From positions 138,165 to 202,164 of the forward strand of contig JAOPKE010000004.1 in NCBI GenBank assembly GCA_025517465.1: 64,000 nucleotides of DNA. The letters are read 5' to 3'. A program made the position numbers and the translations under genes. This DNA is from Halobacteria archaeon HArc-gm2 (GTDB lineage: Archaea > Halobacteriota > Halobacteria > Halobacteriales > Haloarculaceae). Shown one piece after another: positions 16,476 through 26,128 of the stretch; positions within the stretch are counted from its first letter, which is position 1, and each line of letters opens with the position of its first letter. The notes beneath the pieces are model-generated. The model saw nothing but the letters and a program-made list of their open reading frames with translations, ran no database searches and was not told the origin of the DNA.

Positions 16476-18527
16476 CTACCGCGCCGCCTCGACGTCTTCG
16501 AGTGACTCCGGGTTCTCGATGCTGCTCAGGTCGCCCGGATCCTCTCCTTCGTAGGTAGCAGCGATTGCTCTGCGAACGATCTTGCCGCTCTGCGTCTTGG
16601 GAAATTCGTCGACGAACAGCACCTCGCGAGGGCGGAACGGCTTGCCCAGTTCCTCACCGACGAGACTCCGAATCTCCTCGCGGAGGTCGTCGGACTCGGC
16701 CGTGTCGTCTGCGAGGACCGCGTAGAGGACGACCGCGGTCCCGGTGGTTTCGTCCGGGACGCCCACCGCCGACGCCTGAGTCACGGCGGGGTGCTCGATG
16801 GCCGCCCCTTCGACTTCGGCGGGGCCCACTTTCCGTCCGGCGACGTTGAGCGCGTCGTCCGCGCGGCCATGGAGGAACCACAGGCCGTCCTCGTCGACCT
16901 GTGCCCAGTCGCCGTGGTCCCAGAGGTCGTCCCAGGTCGACCAGTACTCCTCGAGGTAGCGGTCGTCGCCGCTCCAGAGCGACTTGGTCGTGCTCGGACA
17001 GGAGTCGCAGGCGACGAGGTAGCCCCGTTCGTGTCGGTCGGCGACGGAGTTGCCGTCCTCGTCCACGACGTCGACGGCCATCCCGAGCCCCGGGCCGCCG
17101 AGCGTACAGGGCTTGAGCGACTGGATCGGCATCGGCATGAGGAAACAACCGCAGATCTCGGTCCCGCCGGAGATGTTGATTATGGGGGCCTCGCCACCGC
17201 CTACCTCGTCGAGGAACCACTGCCAGGACTCGGGGTCCCAGGGCTCGCCGGTGGACCCGAGCAGGCGAAGCGACGAGAGGTCGTGGCCGTCCAGCCACCG
17301 ATCCCCTTGCTTCCGGAGCGCTCTGATGGCCGTCGGGGAGACGCCGAACACCGTCAGTTTGTGGCGGTCGATCATCTCCCAGAACCGGTCCGGTTGTGGG
17401 TGGTCGGGCGCACCCTCGTAGACGAATATCGTCCCGCCGAACGTGTGGTTCCCGATAAGCGTCCACGGGCCCATCATCCAGCCGATGTCGGAGACCCAGT
17501 AGAACCGGTCGTGTGCCTTGTGGTCGAAACCGAAGTATATCTCCTTGGCACACTGCAGCTGGACGCCGGCGTGCGTGTGGACGATTCCCTTCGGCTTCCC
17601 CGTCGTCCCCGAGGAGTACAGCAGCATCGACTCCTGATCGGCGGGGAGATGCTTCGTCTCGTACTCGTCGGACTGGATCGAGACCGCCTCGTTCCACCAC
17701 TGGTCGCGGTCGTCGTCCCAGTCGAGGGCCGTCTCGTCGGAGCCCAGTCGCCCGTAGACGATAGTGTGGTCGACGTGGCCAGCCTCCGCGATGGCCGCGT
17801 CGGCGGTGTCCTTGAGCGTGACCGCGTTCCCGCGGCGGTAGAACCCGTCGGCGGTGAACAGCACCGAGCACTCCGAATCCTCGATGCGGGTCGCCGTGGC
17901 GTCGACGCCGAACCCGGAGAAGATGGGAACGGCGATGGCGCCGACCTCGAAACAGCCGTAGAGAATAGCCGCGACTTCCGGGACCATCGGCATGTAGAGG
18001 CCGACGGTGTCCCCCGTTCCGACGTTCCGCTGTTCGAGCGCGTTGGCGACCTGGTTGGCCTGCCGGTGAAGTTCGTGGAAGGTGACGTCGCGCGTGTCGC
18101 CTGGTTCGCCCTCCCAGACGATGGCGCTCTTGTTGCGCGTCTCGCTGTCGACGGCGGCGTGCCGGTCGAGGACGTTGTGGGCCAGGTTTATCTCGCCGCC
18201 CGGGTACCAGTCGCTGAACTGCGGTCCATCTTTGCGCGCGGCTTCGCCGCTCGCACTTTCTGGGGCGCGTCGCGCCCCACTGTCGTCTCTGACCTCGTCG
18301 TACTCCTCGTAGAACTCGATACCCAGGTACTTGGGGAGCAGGTCCCAGAACCAGTCGACGCCGGACGCTGGCTCTCCGTCGACGTCGCCCGTGGTACGCT
18401 CGATCAGTTCGTCGTAGTCCGCCATCCCGTACTCTTGCATGAACTGCCAGACGTTGGTCGACTCGACGAACTCCCGGGAGGGCTCGTAGGCGAACCGGTC
18501 GAGCCCGTCCAGCGAATCGGATCCCAT
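16476..18527 (-). CDS. AMP-forming acyl-CoA synthetase (acetyl-/propionyl-CoA synthetase group)
   Basis: The 683-residue adenylate-forming enzyme has the P-loop-like YSSGTTGKPKG, the hinge region GRADDALNVAGRKVGPAEVE and the acceptor-binding PKTQSGKIVRR with the catalytic lysine near the C terminus. It activates a short fatty acid to its CoA thioester. Nearby methylmalonyl-CoA genes make propionate a plausible substrate, but the sequence alone does not fix it. The start is the ATG at 18527, because the 29 upstream codons have no family similarity. A 17-residue basic/small-residue insert near residue 87 is encoded by two palindromes (18238-18279). Confidence 0.87.
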   Translation of the reverse strand: MGSDSLDGLDRFAYEPSREFVESTNVWQFMQEYGMADYDELIERTTGDVDGEPASGVDWFWDLLPKYLGIEFYEEYDEVRDDSGARRAPESASGEAARKDGPQFSDWYPGGEINLAHNVLDRHAAVDSETRNKSAIVWEGEPGDTRDVTFHELHRQANQVANALEQRNVGTGDTVGLYMPMVPEVAAILYGCFEVGAIAVPIFSGFGVDATATRIEDSECSVLFTADGFYRRGNAVTLKDTADAAIAEAGHVDHTIVYGRLGSDETALDWDDDRDQWWNEAVSIQSDEYETKHLPADQESMLLYSSGTTGKPKGIVHTHAGVQLQCAKEIYFGFDHKAHDRFYWVSDIGWMMGPWTLIGNHTFGGTIFVYEGAPDHPQPDRFWEMIDRHKLTVFGVSPTAIRALRKQGDRWLDGHDLSSLRLLGSTGEPWDPESWQWFLDEVGGGEAPIINISGGTEICGCFLMPMPIQSLKPCTLGGPGLGMAVDVVDEDGNSVADRHERGYLVACDSCPSTTKSLWSGDDRYLEEYWSTWDDLWDHGDWAQVDEDGLWFLHGRADDALNVAGRKVGPAEVEGAAIEHPAVTQASAVGVPDETTGTAVVLYAVLADDTAESDDLREEIRSLVGEELGKPFRPREVLFVDEFPKTQSGKIVRRAIAATYEGEDPGDLSSIENPESLEDVEAAR
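18228..18282 (-). repeat. In-frame palindromic insert inside the acyl-CoA synthetase gene
   Basis: GCGGC (18238-18242) pairs with GCCGC (18246-18250) around a three-base loop that reads GAA on the coding strand. TGGGGCGCG (18261-18269) pairs with CGCGCCCCA (18271-18279) around one base. Together they encode a linker rich in Ala, Gly, Arg and Ser between two conserved blocks. The composition differs from the acidic flanking sequence, as expected for a structured element that invaded the gene while keeping the frame. Confidence 0.6.
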
Positions 18528-18679
18528 ACCACGACATTCGGTGACGAGTGACAAAGTAATTGCGCGCGTCCGGGGCGGGCGGCGGCCGAATTCGGTCCGC
18601 ACGACGACGTGCACAGCGGTTCGTTACAGATTCTGGTGGGTCGAAAACCCTTTTGCACACAGCTTACCAAGGTTCGGAT

Positions 18680-19267
18680 ATGTACGTCCGGGACGCGAAA
18701 AACCGCGAGGAGGTCTGGCTGCTCGACCGCATCGAGGAGATGGGGCTCGACGAGACGGCGTTCCGGTCGCGGGACTACGTGGTGGCCATCGACGAGGAGA
18801 GCCACGAGAAGGCCGGTTTCGGCCGCATCCGCATCCACAAGCCCGAGGACGAGACGGAACTGTGTGAACTGACGAGCATCGGCGTCCTCGACGCGTGGCG
18901 CGGCCAGGGAATCGGCGCCCACGTCGTCGAACGCCTCGTCGAGTACGCCAGCGACGAGGGGTTCGAGACGGTGTACTCGCTGACCGGCCATCCCGACTAC
19001 CTCCAGCAGTTCGGCTTCGAGCGCATCGACGAGTCACAGCTGCCCGAGAAACTACGGGAACGCCTCGAATCGAAACGCGAGACCCTCGAACCCGACGCCG
19101 TCCCGACCCGAATCGACACTGACGACTTCCGGATGCCCGACGAGTTCCGGGAGCGGTTCAAGGGCGCGACTGCGGAGGAAGCGGGCGAGGGCGAACCCGT
19201 CGAGGGCCCCGAGGACTTCGGCATCGACCCCGAGGAAGCGACCTACAAGTACGACACCGGGCGGTAG
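18680..19267 (+). CDS. GNAT-family N-acetyltransferase
   Basis: The 195-residue protein contains the acetyl-CoA-binding motif of GNAT enzymes, R-G-Q-G-I-G-A-H in AWRGQGIGAHVVERL (about 73-87). The preceding strand is TSIGVLDAW, and the later TVYSLTGHPDYLQQFGFERI resembles the argA-type C-terminal half. The last 60 residues form an acidic extension. The ATG at 18680 follows a TATA-like CCCTTTTGC at 18645-18654, so the longer upstream frame is rejected. The acceptor substrate is unknown. Confidence 0.85.
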   Translation: MYVRDAKNREEVWLLDRIEEMGLDETAFRSRDYVVAIDEESHEKAGFGRIRIHKPEDETELCELTSIGVLDAWRGQGIGAHVVERLVEYASDEGFETVYSLTGHPDYLQQFGFERIDESQLPEKLRERLESKRETLEPDAVPTRIDTDDFRMPDEFRERFKGATAEEAGEGEPVEGPEDFGIDPEEATYKYDTGR

Positions 19268-19402
19268 ACCGCGATAGGCCGGCTCCAGCCGCCCCGATCC
19301 GGTTTCGGACCGTCACAGGGGGTGGTCGAGATCGCAGGAACAGTTGCCAGTGAATCTCACGCCGGGGACACGCTTTTCCCGGGTTCGTTCGGATTCCGTC
19401 GT

Positions 19403-20455
19403 ATGGCCGACGAATTCACGATCCCACCGGCTGCGTCACCCGGCGACCGCGTCGCCGTCGTCGCACCGTCGAGCGGCGCCGCCGCTCACCACCGAGACGT
19501 CCTCACGCTCGGGCTGGACAGGCTGGGTGACGTCTTCGACCTCGAACCAGTGGTCTACCCGACGGCCCGGCAGTCTGACCGTTACCTCCGGGACCGTCCC
19601 AGGACGCGAGCGGCCGACGTCCACGCGGCGTTCCGGGACCCCGATATTTCGGCGGTCTTCGCCACCATCGGCGGCGACGACCAGCTCCGGGTCCTGAAAC
19701 ACCTCGACCCCGACGTCCTCCGGGCGAACCCGACGCGCTTCTTCGGGATGAGCGACAACACCAACCTCGCGCTCTCCCTCTGGAACCAGGGTCTCGTCTC
19801 GTTCTACGGCGGTCAGATCCTCAACCAGATCGCGACGCCCGGATTCCTGCCCAAGTACACGGAGCGCTACCTTCGCAGAGCGCTGTTCGAGGAGTCCATC
19901 GGCGAGATAGAACCCGCCGAGCAGTGGACGGACGACGTCGTCGACTGGGGCGCCGAGGACTACGCCGATCAGGAGCCCGAGTACGAGGCCAACGACGGCT
20001 GGCGCTGGCACGGAGACCGACCCGTCGAAGGGCGGCTCTGGGGCGGCTGTCTCGCCATCCTCCGCTGGCAACTCGCGGCGAACAGGTACCTCCCCGACGC
20101 CGCTGCCCTCGACGGCGAGATTCTCGCCCTGGAAACGTCGGAGCAACTCCCCAGCGCCGACCGCGTTCGCTGGACGCTCCAGGCGATGGGCGAGCGCGGC
20201 CTCCTCGAACGGTTCGACGGCGTCCTCGTCGGCCGTCCACAGTCCCGCCATCGGTTCGACGACCGGAGCGACGACGGACGAACGGAGTACCGGCGTGACC
20301 AGCGCGACGCGGTCCGCTCGATGCTCGACCGGTACAACCCCGCGGCGACGGCAGTCTTCGACCTCGACTTCGGGCACACGAACCCGACAGTGCCGGTCCC
20401 CATCGGCGGCCAGGTAGAGATGGACCCGGCAACGGAGACGATCCGATTTCCGTGA
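19403..20455 (+). CDS. S66-family peptidase (LD-carboxypeptidase/MccF-like)
   Basis: The 350-residue serine peptidase homologue has the nucleophile region FFGMSDNTNL, matching the S66 G-x-S-D pattern. The Glu of the triad is probably in ALETSEQLPS and the His in DLDFGHTNPTVPVPIG near the C terminus. Family members cleave L,D-peptide bonds or inactivate microcin C-like nucleotide-peptides. Haloarchaea lack murein, so a detoxifying or peptide-processing role is more likely. The ATG at 19403 follows an ACGCTTTTCCC box at 19370-19380. It ends 13 bases before a convergent acetyltransferase gene. Confidence 0.87.
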   Translation: MADEFTIPPAASPGDRVAVVAPSSGAAAHHRDVLTLGLDRLGDVFDLEPVVYPTARQSDRYLRDRPRTRAADVHAAFRDPDISAVFATIGGDDQLRVLKHLDPDVLRANPTRFFGMSDNTNLALSLWNQGLVSFYGGQILNQIATPGFLPKYTERYLRRALFEESIGEIEPAEQWTDDVVDWGAEDYADQEPEYEANDGWRWHGDRPVEGRLWGGCLAILRWQLAANRYLPDAAALDGEILALETSEQLPSADRVRWTLQAMGERGLLERFDGVLVGRPQSRHRFDDRSDDGRTEYRRDQRDAVRSMLDRYNPAATAVFDLDFGHTNPTVPVPIGGQVEMDPATETIRFP

Positions 20456-20468
20456 GCAGTAGGGCTGT

Positions 20469-20981
20469 TTACCCGATCAGTGACTTCCAGTAGACGGCGA
20501 GTTCGAACGTCTCACCGAATCCCTCCAGTCGCTCTTCGCCGATGAATCGGAATCCCAGCGAGTCGTAGAACGACTGTGCGACGTCGTTCCCGGCGCCCGT
20601 GTCCAGGACGATCTGGTGGTAGCCGTCGCCGCGAGCGCGGTACTCCAGTTCCTGGTAGAGCGCCCGTCCGAATCCCCGGCGCTGGTAGTCGGGGTCGACG
20701 CGCACCCTCGTGAGTTCCGCAGTCCGGCGGTCGAAGTCGAACCGCCCGGCGAGTGGCCACTCGTCGACGTGGTGGTAGGCACCGGTCGCGACGATTTCGC
20801 CGCCGTGGCGACCGACCAGGAACTCCCCGTCGCGGTCGAGGTAGTGGCCCGGGACGTCGTCGAGGTCCGGTTCGGGGACGTCCTCGGCGTAGTCGCCCGC
20901 GCTCCGGAGGGCCGCCTCGTTGAGTTCCCGCACGCGCGGACCGTCGCCGTCGCGGAACCGGCGGACGTCGAAGGTAGTCAC
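20469..20981 (-). CDS. GNAT-family N-acetyltransferase
   Basis: The 170-residue protein has the central acetyl-CoA motif YQRRGFGRALYQEL and the downstream segment AQSFYDSLGFRFIGEERL, typical of GNAT fold strands 4-5. Its ATG overlaps the stop codon of glyA (ATGA), so the two are translated from one message. The substrate is unknown. The coupling to serine hydroxymethyltransferase may only reflect operon packing. Confidence 0.85.
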   Translation of the reverse strand: MTTFDVRRFRDGDGPRVRELNEAALRSAGDYAEDVPEPDLDDVPGHYLDRDGEFLVGRHGGEIVATGAYHHVDEWPLAGRFDFDRRTAELTRVRVDPDYQRRGFGRALYQELEYRARGDGYHQIVLDTGAGNDVAQSFYDSLGFRFIGEERLEGFGETFELAVYWKSLIG

Positions 20982-22246
20982 GCGTCGACGACCCGCGCAC
21001 CGTCTTCGTACAGCGGGAACTCTCGGCAGAGGGCAGTCACGACCTCGCGAGCGGTCTCGCGGACGGCGTCCTCGTCGGGCGCGTCGAGGAGGTCGGCGAC
21101 CGTCTCCGCCAGCCGGCGGGTCGCCTCAGCGTCGAAGCCCCGCGTCGTGATGGCGGGGGTCCCGATGCGGAGGCCGCTACCGACCGTCGGTGAGCGGGGT
21201 TCGCCGGGCACCGTCTGCTTGTTACAGACGAGGCCGACGTCGGCGAGGACGTCTTCGGCCGTCTCTCCAGTCAGGTCGGGATGGGTCTCGCGGAAGTCCA
21301 CGAGCGCGAAGTGGACGTCGGTGCCGCCCGAGACCAGGTCGAACCCGCGGTCCTGGAGATGCTCGGCCAGGACGGCCGCGTTGTCCAGCACCTGCCGGGC
21401 GTACTCGTCGAATCCGGGCTGGAGGGCCTCGTAGAACCCCGCGGCCTTGCCGGCGATGCTGTGCATCAGCGGGCCGCCCTGGCACCCCGGCATCACGGCC
21501 CTGTCGATGGCGCTGGCGTGCGCTTCGTCGCACATGACCATCCCGCCGCGACCGGACCGGATCGACTTGTGCGTCGAGCAGGTGACGACGTCCGCGACGC
21601 CGACCGGCGAGGGGTGGACGCCTGCGGCGACGAGTCCCGTCAGGTGGGCGACGTCGGCCACGTGGTAGGCGCCGACGGAGTCGGCGATGGCCTGCATCCG
21701 TCCCCAGTCGACCTGCCGGGGATACGCCGAGTAGCCGGAGACGAGCAGGTCCGGGCCGACGTCGTGGGCCTGCGCCTCGATGGCGTCGTAGTCGAGGCGT
21801 CCGGTCGCCGGGTCGACGCCGTAGTGGTCGACGTCGTAGTGGCGACCCACGAGGGAGTGTTCGAAGCCGTGGCTGAGGTGACCGCCGCTGGTCAGGTCCA
21901 GCGAGAGGATGGAATCGCCGGCGTCGAGCAGGGCCAGGTACGCCGCCAGGTTCGCCTGCGTCCCCGAGTGAGGCTGGACGTTGACGTGGTCGGCGCCGAA
22001 CAGTTCCACGGCGCGTTCGACCGCCAGTTCCTCCACCTCGTCGGCGTGTTCGCAGCCGGCGTAGTACCTGGCGCCGGGCGTCCCTTCGGCGTACTTGTTC
22101 GTCAGGACCGACCCCTGGGACGCCAGGACGGCCTCGCTGGCGTAGTTCTCGCTCGCAATGAGCGAGAGCGTCTCGCGCTGGCGCTCGCGTTCGTCTGTGA
22201 GCACTCGCGCCAGCTCGGCGTCGACCGGAGAGAGGTCAGTCGGCAT
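20978..22246 (-). CDS. glyA: Serine hydroxymethyltransferase
   Basis: The 422-residue PLP enzyme interconverts serine and glycine and feeds one-carbon units. It begins with the family's LIASENYASEAV region and has the PLP-lysine motif CSTHKSIRSGRGGM, in which Lys forms the Schiff base. The C-terminal segment SGLRIGTPAITTRGF is also diagnostic. Upstream, a TATA-like TATATG box directly follows a 15-base motif (22294-22308) that recurs in the promoter of the CARF-like regulator at 23079. This suggests specific regulation. Confidence 0.94.
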   Translation of the reverse strand: MPTDLSPVDAELARVLTDERERQRETLSLIASENYASEAVLASQGSVLTNKYAEGTPGARYYAGCEHADEVEELAVERAVELFGADHVNVQPHSGTQANLAAYLALLDAGDSILSLDLTSGGHLSHGFEHSLVGRHYDVDHYGVDPATGRLDYDAIEAQAHDVGPDLLVSGYSAYPRQVDWGRMQAIADSVGAYHVADVAHLTGLVAAGVHPSPVGVADVVTCSTHKSIRSGRGGMVMCDEAHASAIDRAVMPGCQGGPLMHSIAGKAAGFYEALQPGFDEYARQVLDNAAVLAEHLQDRGFDLVSGGTDVHFALVDFRETHPDLTGETAEDVLADVGLVCNKQTVPGEPRSPTVGSGLRIGTPAITTRGFDAEATRRLAETVADLLDAPDEDAVRETAREVVTALCREFPLYEDGARVVDA

Positions 22247-22287
22247 GGAAGAGACGCCGTCTACGGGCCGTAAAGCTACTTTCCCGA

Positions 22288-22308
22288 CATATACGACACA
22301 GTCGACAC
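22288..22308 (-). promoter_or_regulatory. glyA promoter: TATA box plus shared 15-bp motif
   Basis: Read on the minus strand, the 15-mer GTGTCGACTGTGTCG (22308-22294) is immediately followed by TATATG (22293-22288). Transcription would start about 20-25 bases before the glyA ATG at 22246. The same 15-mer occurs upstream of the regulator gene at 23026-23040. A motif abutting the TATA box is placed where it could affect TBP/TFB binding. Confidence 0.55.
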
Positions 22309-22324
22309 TGTCGTCACGGACCGA

Positions 22325-22948
22325 TCACTCCCTGTACATGGTAAGCGGATCCCCGTCGGTCTCGAAGTCGTCCCAGAACGTCGACGCTCGAACGGCGTTC
22401 TCCGGGTACAGTCGCACCGGCGGGCGGTCGAACCACGCCGCGCCGGCGAGTTCGCCGGGTTGGATCGCCACATGCCCGCCGGCGTAGGCTGCGTCAAAGA
22501 ACACCGAGAGCTTGTGCAGGCGCTCGTCGTGGTCACCGTCCGAAGTGGCGACGCGGTGGCGGATCAGGAACAGGTCCGTCAGCTCACAGTCGACGCCGGT
22601 CTCTTCGCGGACCTCACGGACCGCCGCCTCCTCGTACGTCTCGCCAGCCTCGCGACCCCCACCCGCGAGCCCCCATCGCTTGCCGCCGCGGCCGAGTATC
22701 ATCAGGACGGCAACGTCCTCGTCCACCTCGTCGGGCATCGATTCGGTCAGGTCGGCGGCCTGTTCGGGCCGGCGAACGACCCAGGCGTAGGCCCCACCGG
22801 TGTAGCCGTCACGGGCCAGTTTCCGGAGTTCCGGGAACCGTTCGGCGTCGACGACTTCCCCCTCCTCGTGAAGGCGGACCTCCCCGTACTCGTCGAGGAG
22901 CCTGTCCCGCCTGCGCTCGACCGTCTCCCGGTTGACGTCCTCGGGCAT
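22325..22948 (-). CDS. Nudix hydrolase
   Basis: The 207-residue protein carries a clear Nudix box, G-G-G-R-E-A-G-E-T-Y-E-E-A-A-V-R-E-V-R-E-E-T-G, which fits G-x5-E-x7-R-E-x-x-E-E-x-G and binds the catalytic Mg2+. The N-terminal 75 residues form a helical domain (RRDRLLDEYGEVRLHEEG...) seen in haloarchaeal NUDIX-like NADH/ADP-ribose hydrolase relatives. The substrate is not predictable. The ATG at 22948 is preferred; a GTG three codons upstream (22957) is also possible. It is divergent from the regulator at 23079. Confidence 0.88.
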   Translation of the reverse strand: MPEDVNRETVERRRDRLLDEYGEVRLHEEGEVVDAERFPELRKLARDGYTGGAYAWVVRRPEQAADLTESMPDEVDEDVAVLMILGRGGKRWGLAGGGREAGETYEEAAVREVREETGVDCELTDLFLIRHRVATSDGDHDERLHKLSVFFDAAYAGGHVAIQPGELAGAAWFDRPPVRLYPENAVRASTFWDDFETDGDPLTMYRE

Positions 22949-23024
22949 TGGATCCACACGGTGTCGTGTCCGTTCGAAGAAGCTGTCGGTCCGTCGTCAT
23001 GGGCCGGCGACCGGGCGCCGGAGC

Positions 23025-23045
23025 TGTGTCGACTGTGTCGACACA
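23025..23045 (+). promoter_or_regulatory. Perfect inverted repeat upstream of the CARF-like regulator (putative operator)
   Basis: TGTGTCGAC (23025-23033) and GTCGACACA (23037-23045) form a perfect dyad with a three-base spacer, between the divergent Nudix and regulator genes. It contains the 15-mer also found in front of glyA. Such a dyad 34 bases before a winged-helix regulator is a classic autoregulatory operator position. Confidence 0.6.
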
Positions 23046-23078
23046 ACAGCTTTGGGGCCGGCCCCGGAGCCTCCCGTC

Positions 23079-23810
23079 ATGGACGTCACCGAGCGCGTAC
23101 ACCTGATGCCGGTGGGCTACGAGAACGACCGCATCGTCCTCGCCGCCGAGCGGTTCCGGGCCGACCGCGTCATCTTGCTGGAGTACGACGACGAGACGGA
23201 CCACCCCTCCTACGGCGACGTGGTTCGCGAGCGCCTCGACGAGCGGGGTATCGACCACGAATCGGTGGCCTGCGACGTCTTCGACTTCTACGACTCCATC
23301 GGGACTGTCGCGGAACTGGCCACGCGCTTCGCCGACCACGACGTCTACGTCAATCTGGCCTCGGGTAGCAAGGTCACCGCCATCGGCGGGATGATAGCCT
23401 GCATGGCCACCGGCGCGACGCCGTACTACGTCCGCGCCGAGCGGTACGCCGCGGAGACCGACGGGGAGACGGCGGAGGGCATCCGCGACGTCACCGAACT
23501 GCCCACCTACCCGATGGAGAGTCCCGATCCCCAGCACGTCGCCGTGATGGACTACGTCGCAGACGAAGGCGGTACACGCAAACGCGACCTGATCACGTTC
23601 GGCCGGGACGCCGGGTTACCGTTCCTCGCCGACCACGACGCGGCCAACCGAAAGAGCGAGTACCGCCTGCTCGACAGCCACGTCCTCGACCCGCTCCGCG
23701 AGAACGACTACGTCACCGTGCGCGAGCGCGGCCGATCGAAGCTCGTCGAGCTGACCGACGCCGGCGAGAATACGCTGCGGGCGTTCCGGTACCTGCTGGA
23801 CGAACCATAG
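23079..23810 (+). CDS. CARF-like/winged-helix transcriptional regulator (DUF6293, HFX_2341 type)
   Basis: The 243-residue protein has an N-terminal Rossmann-like domain (about 1-135). It ends in the ligand-loop pattern YVNLASGSKVTAIGGMIACM, close to the ring-nucleotide-binding CARF domains of Csa3-type regulators. The C-terminal half (about 150-243) looks like a winged helix (TRKRDLITFGRDAG...LDPLRENDYVTVRERGRSKLVEL). Haloarchaeal DUF6293 proteins have this layout. No CRISPR genes are in the window. ATG 23079 is chosen because the upstream part of the long frame crosses the operator palindrome. The stop codon lies within the left arm of a nested inverted-repeat element. Confidence 0.8.
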   Translation: MDVTERVHLMPVGYENDRIVLAAERFRADRVILLEYDDETDHPSYGDVVRERLDERGIDHESVACDVFDFYDSIGTVAELATRFADHDVYVNLASGSKVTAIGGMIACMATGATPYYVRAERYAAETDGETAEGIRDVTELPTYPMESPDPQHVAVMDYVADEGGTRKRDLITFGRDAGLPFLADHDAANRKSEYRLLDSHVLDPLRENDYVTVRERGRSKLVELTDAGENTLRAFRYLLDEP

Positions 23811-23888
23811 TGGTGATTGTAACTTTGTCGCGGCGTTCGACGTGGCTGGTGCCGTCAAACGCCGGGAAGGGCTTACAACCACCACTAT
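23807..23888. repeat. Nested inverted-repeat element, copy 1
   Basis: Outer arms ATAGTGGTGATTGTAA (23807-23822) and TTACAACCACCACTAT (23873-23888) match in 15 of 16 positions when folded. Inner arms CGGCGTT (23831-23837) and AACGCCG (23858-23864) pair inside. The ends CTTT after the left arm and GGGC before the right arm are shared with copy 2 at 62134-62201. The left arm supplies the TAG stop codon of the upstream regulator gene. It resembles a small non-autonomous mobile element or a structured 3' UTR module. Confidence 0.75.
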
Positions 23889-23941
23889 CAGCCGGCGACC
23901 GACGAGCAGAACACTAGTGAATAATCGTCAAGATTCGGTAA

Positions 23942-23952
23942 CGGTTAAAGGA
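23942..23952 (+). promoter_or_regulatory. TATA-like box of the mutase catalytic subunit gene
   Basis: CGGTTAAAGGA is centred about 27 bases before the ATG at 23973. Confidence 0.55.
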
Positions 23953-23972
23953 CTGCGTGCGCACCTGCGGGT

Positions 23973-25651
<1,679 letters not shown>

Positions 25652-25655
<4 letters not shown>

Positions 25656-26041
25656 GATTCGACCACGCGGGCATCGCGACGGACGACGCGGCGGCCCTCG
25701 TCGACCTCTACGGCGGCCTGTTCGACGCGCCGGTCGCCCACGAGGAGACGTTCGGCGAGCTATCGGTGACCTTCCTCGACCTCGGGAACGGCTACTTCGA
25801 ATTGCTGGAACCGGTCGCGGACGCCGACGGCCCCATCTCGGCGTACCTCGAACGGAGCGGCCCCGGCATCCACCACGTCGCGCTGGAGACAGACGATATC
25901 GAAGCGGCGCTCGACGTCGCTCGCGAGGCGGACGTCGCCCTCATCGACGAGGAACCGCGCCAGGGCGCGTGGGGCCACGACGTCGCCTTCCTCCATCCCT
26001 CGGCGACCGGCGGCGTCCTCGTCGAGTACGTCGAGCACTGA
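25652..26041 (+). CDS. mce: Methylmalonyl-CoA epimerase
   Basis: The 129-residue VOC-fold metalloenzyme interconverts the R and S forms of methylmalonyl-CoA. Metal ligands are visible as H5 (FDHAGIA), a His in the GIHHVALE segment near 72, and the Glu in VLVEYVEH at the C terminus. The paired beta-alpha-beta-beta-beta modules fit the length. Its ATG overlaps the mutase stop codon (ATGA), which is strong functional evidence. Confidence 0.93.
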
Positions 26042-26128
26042 CGCCGTCTGTGCCGCCGCTGACGTGACGGCCCCGAACGACACGACCGACTGCGCAGGTT
26101 TTTCGGGACGGAGTTCTGAGATGGCGCT

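Noticed and set aside
16791-18551. 586-residue plus-strand frame opposite the acyl-CoA synthetase
   Set aside because: The minus-strand frame has all adenylate-forming motifs; the antisense translation has none.
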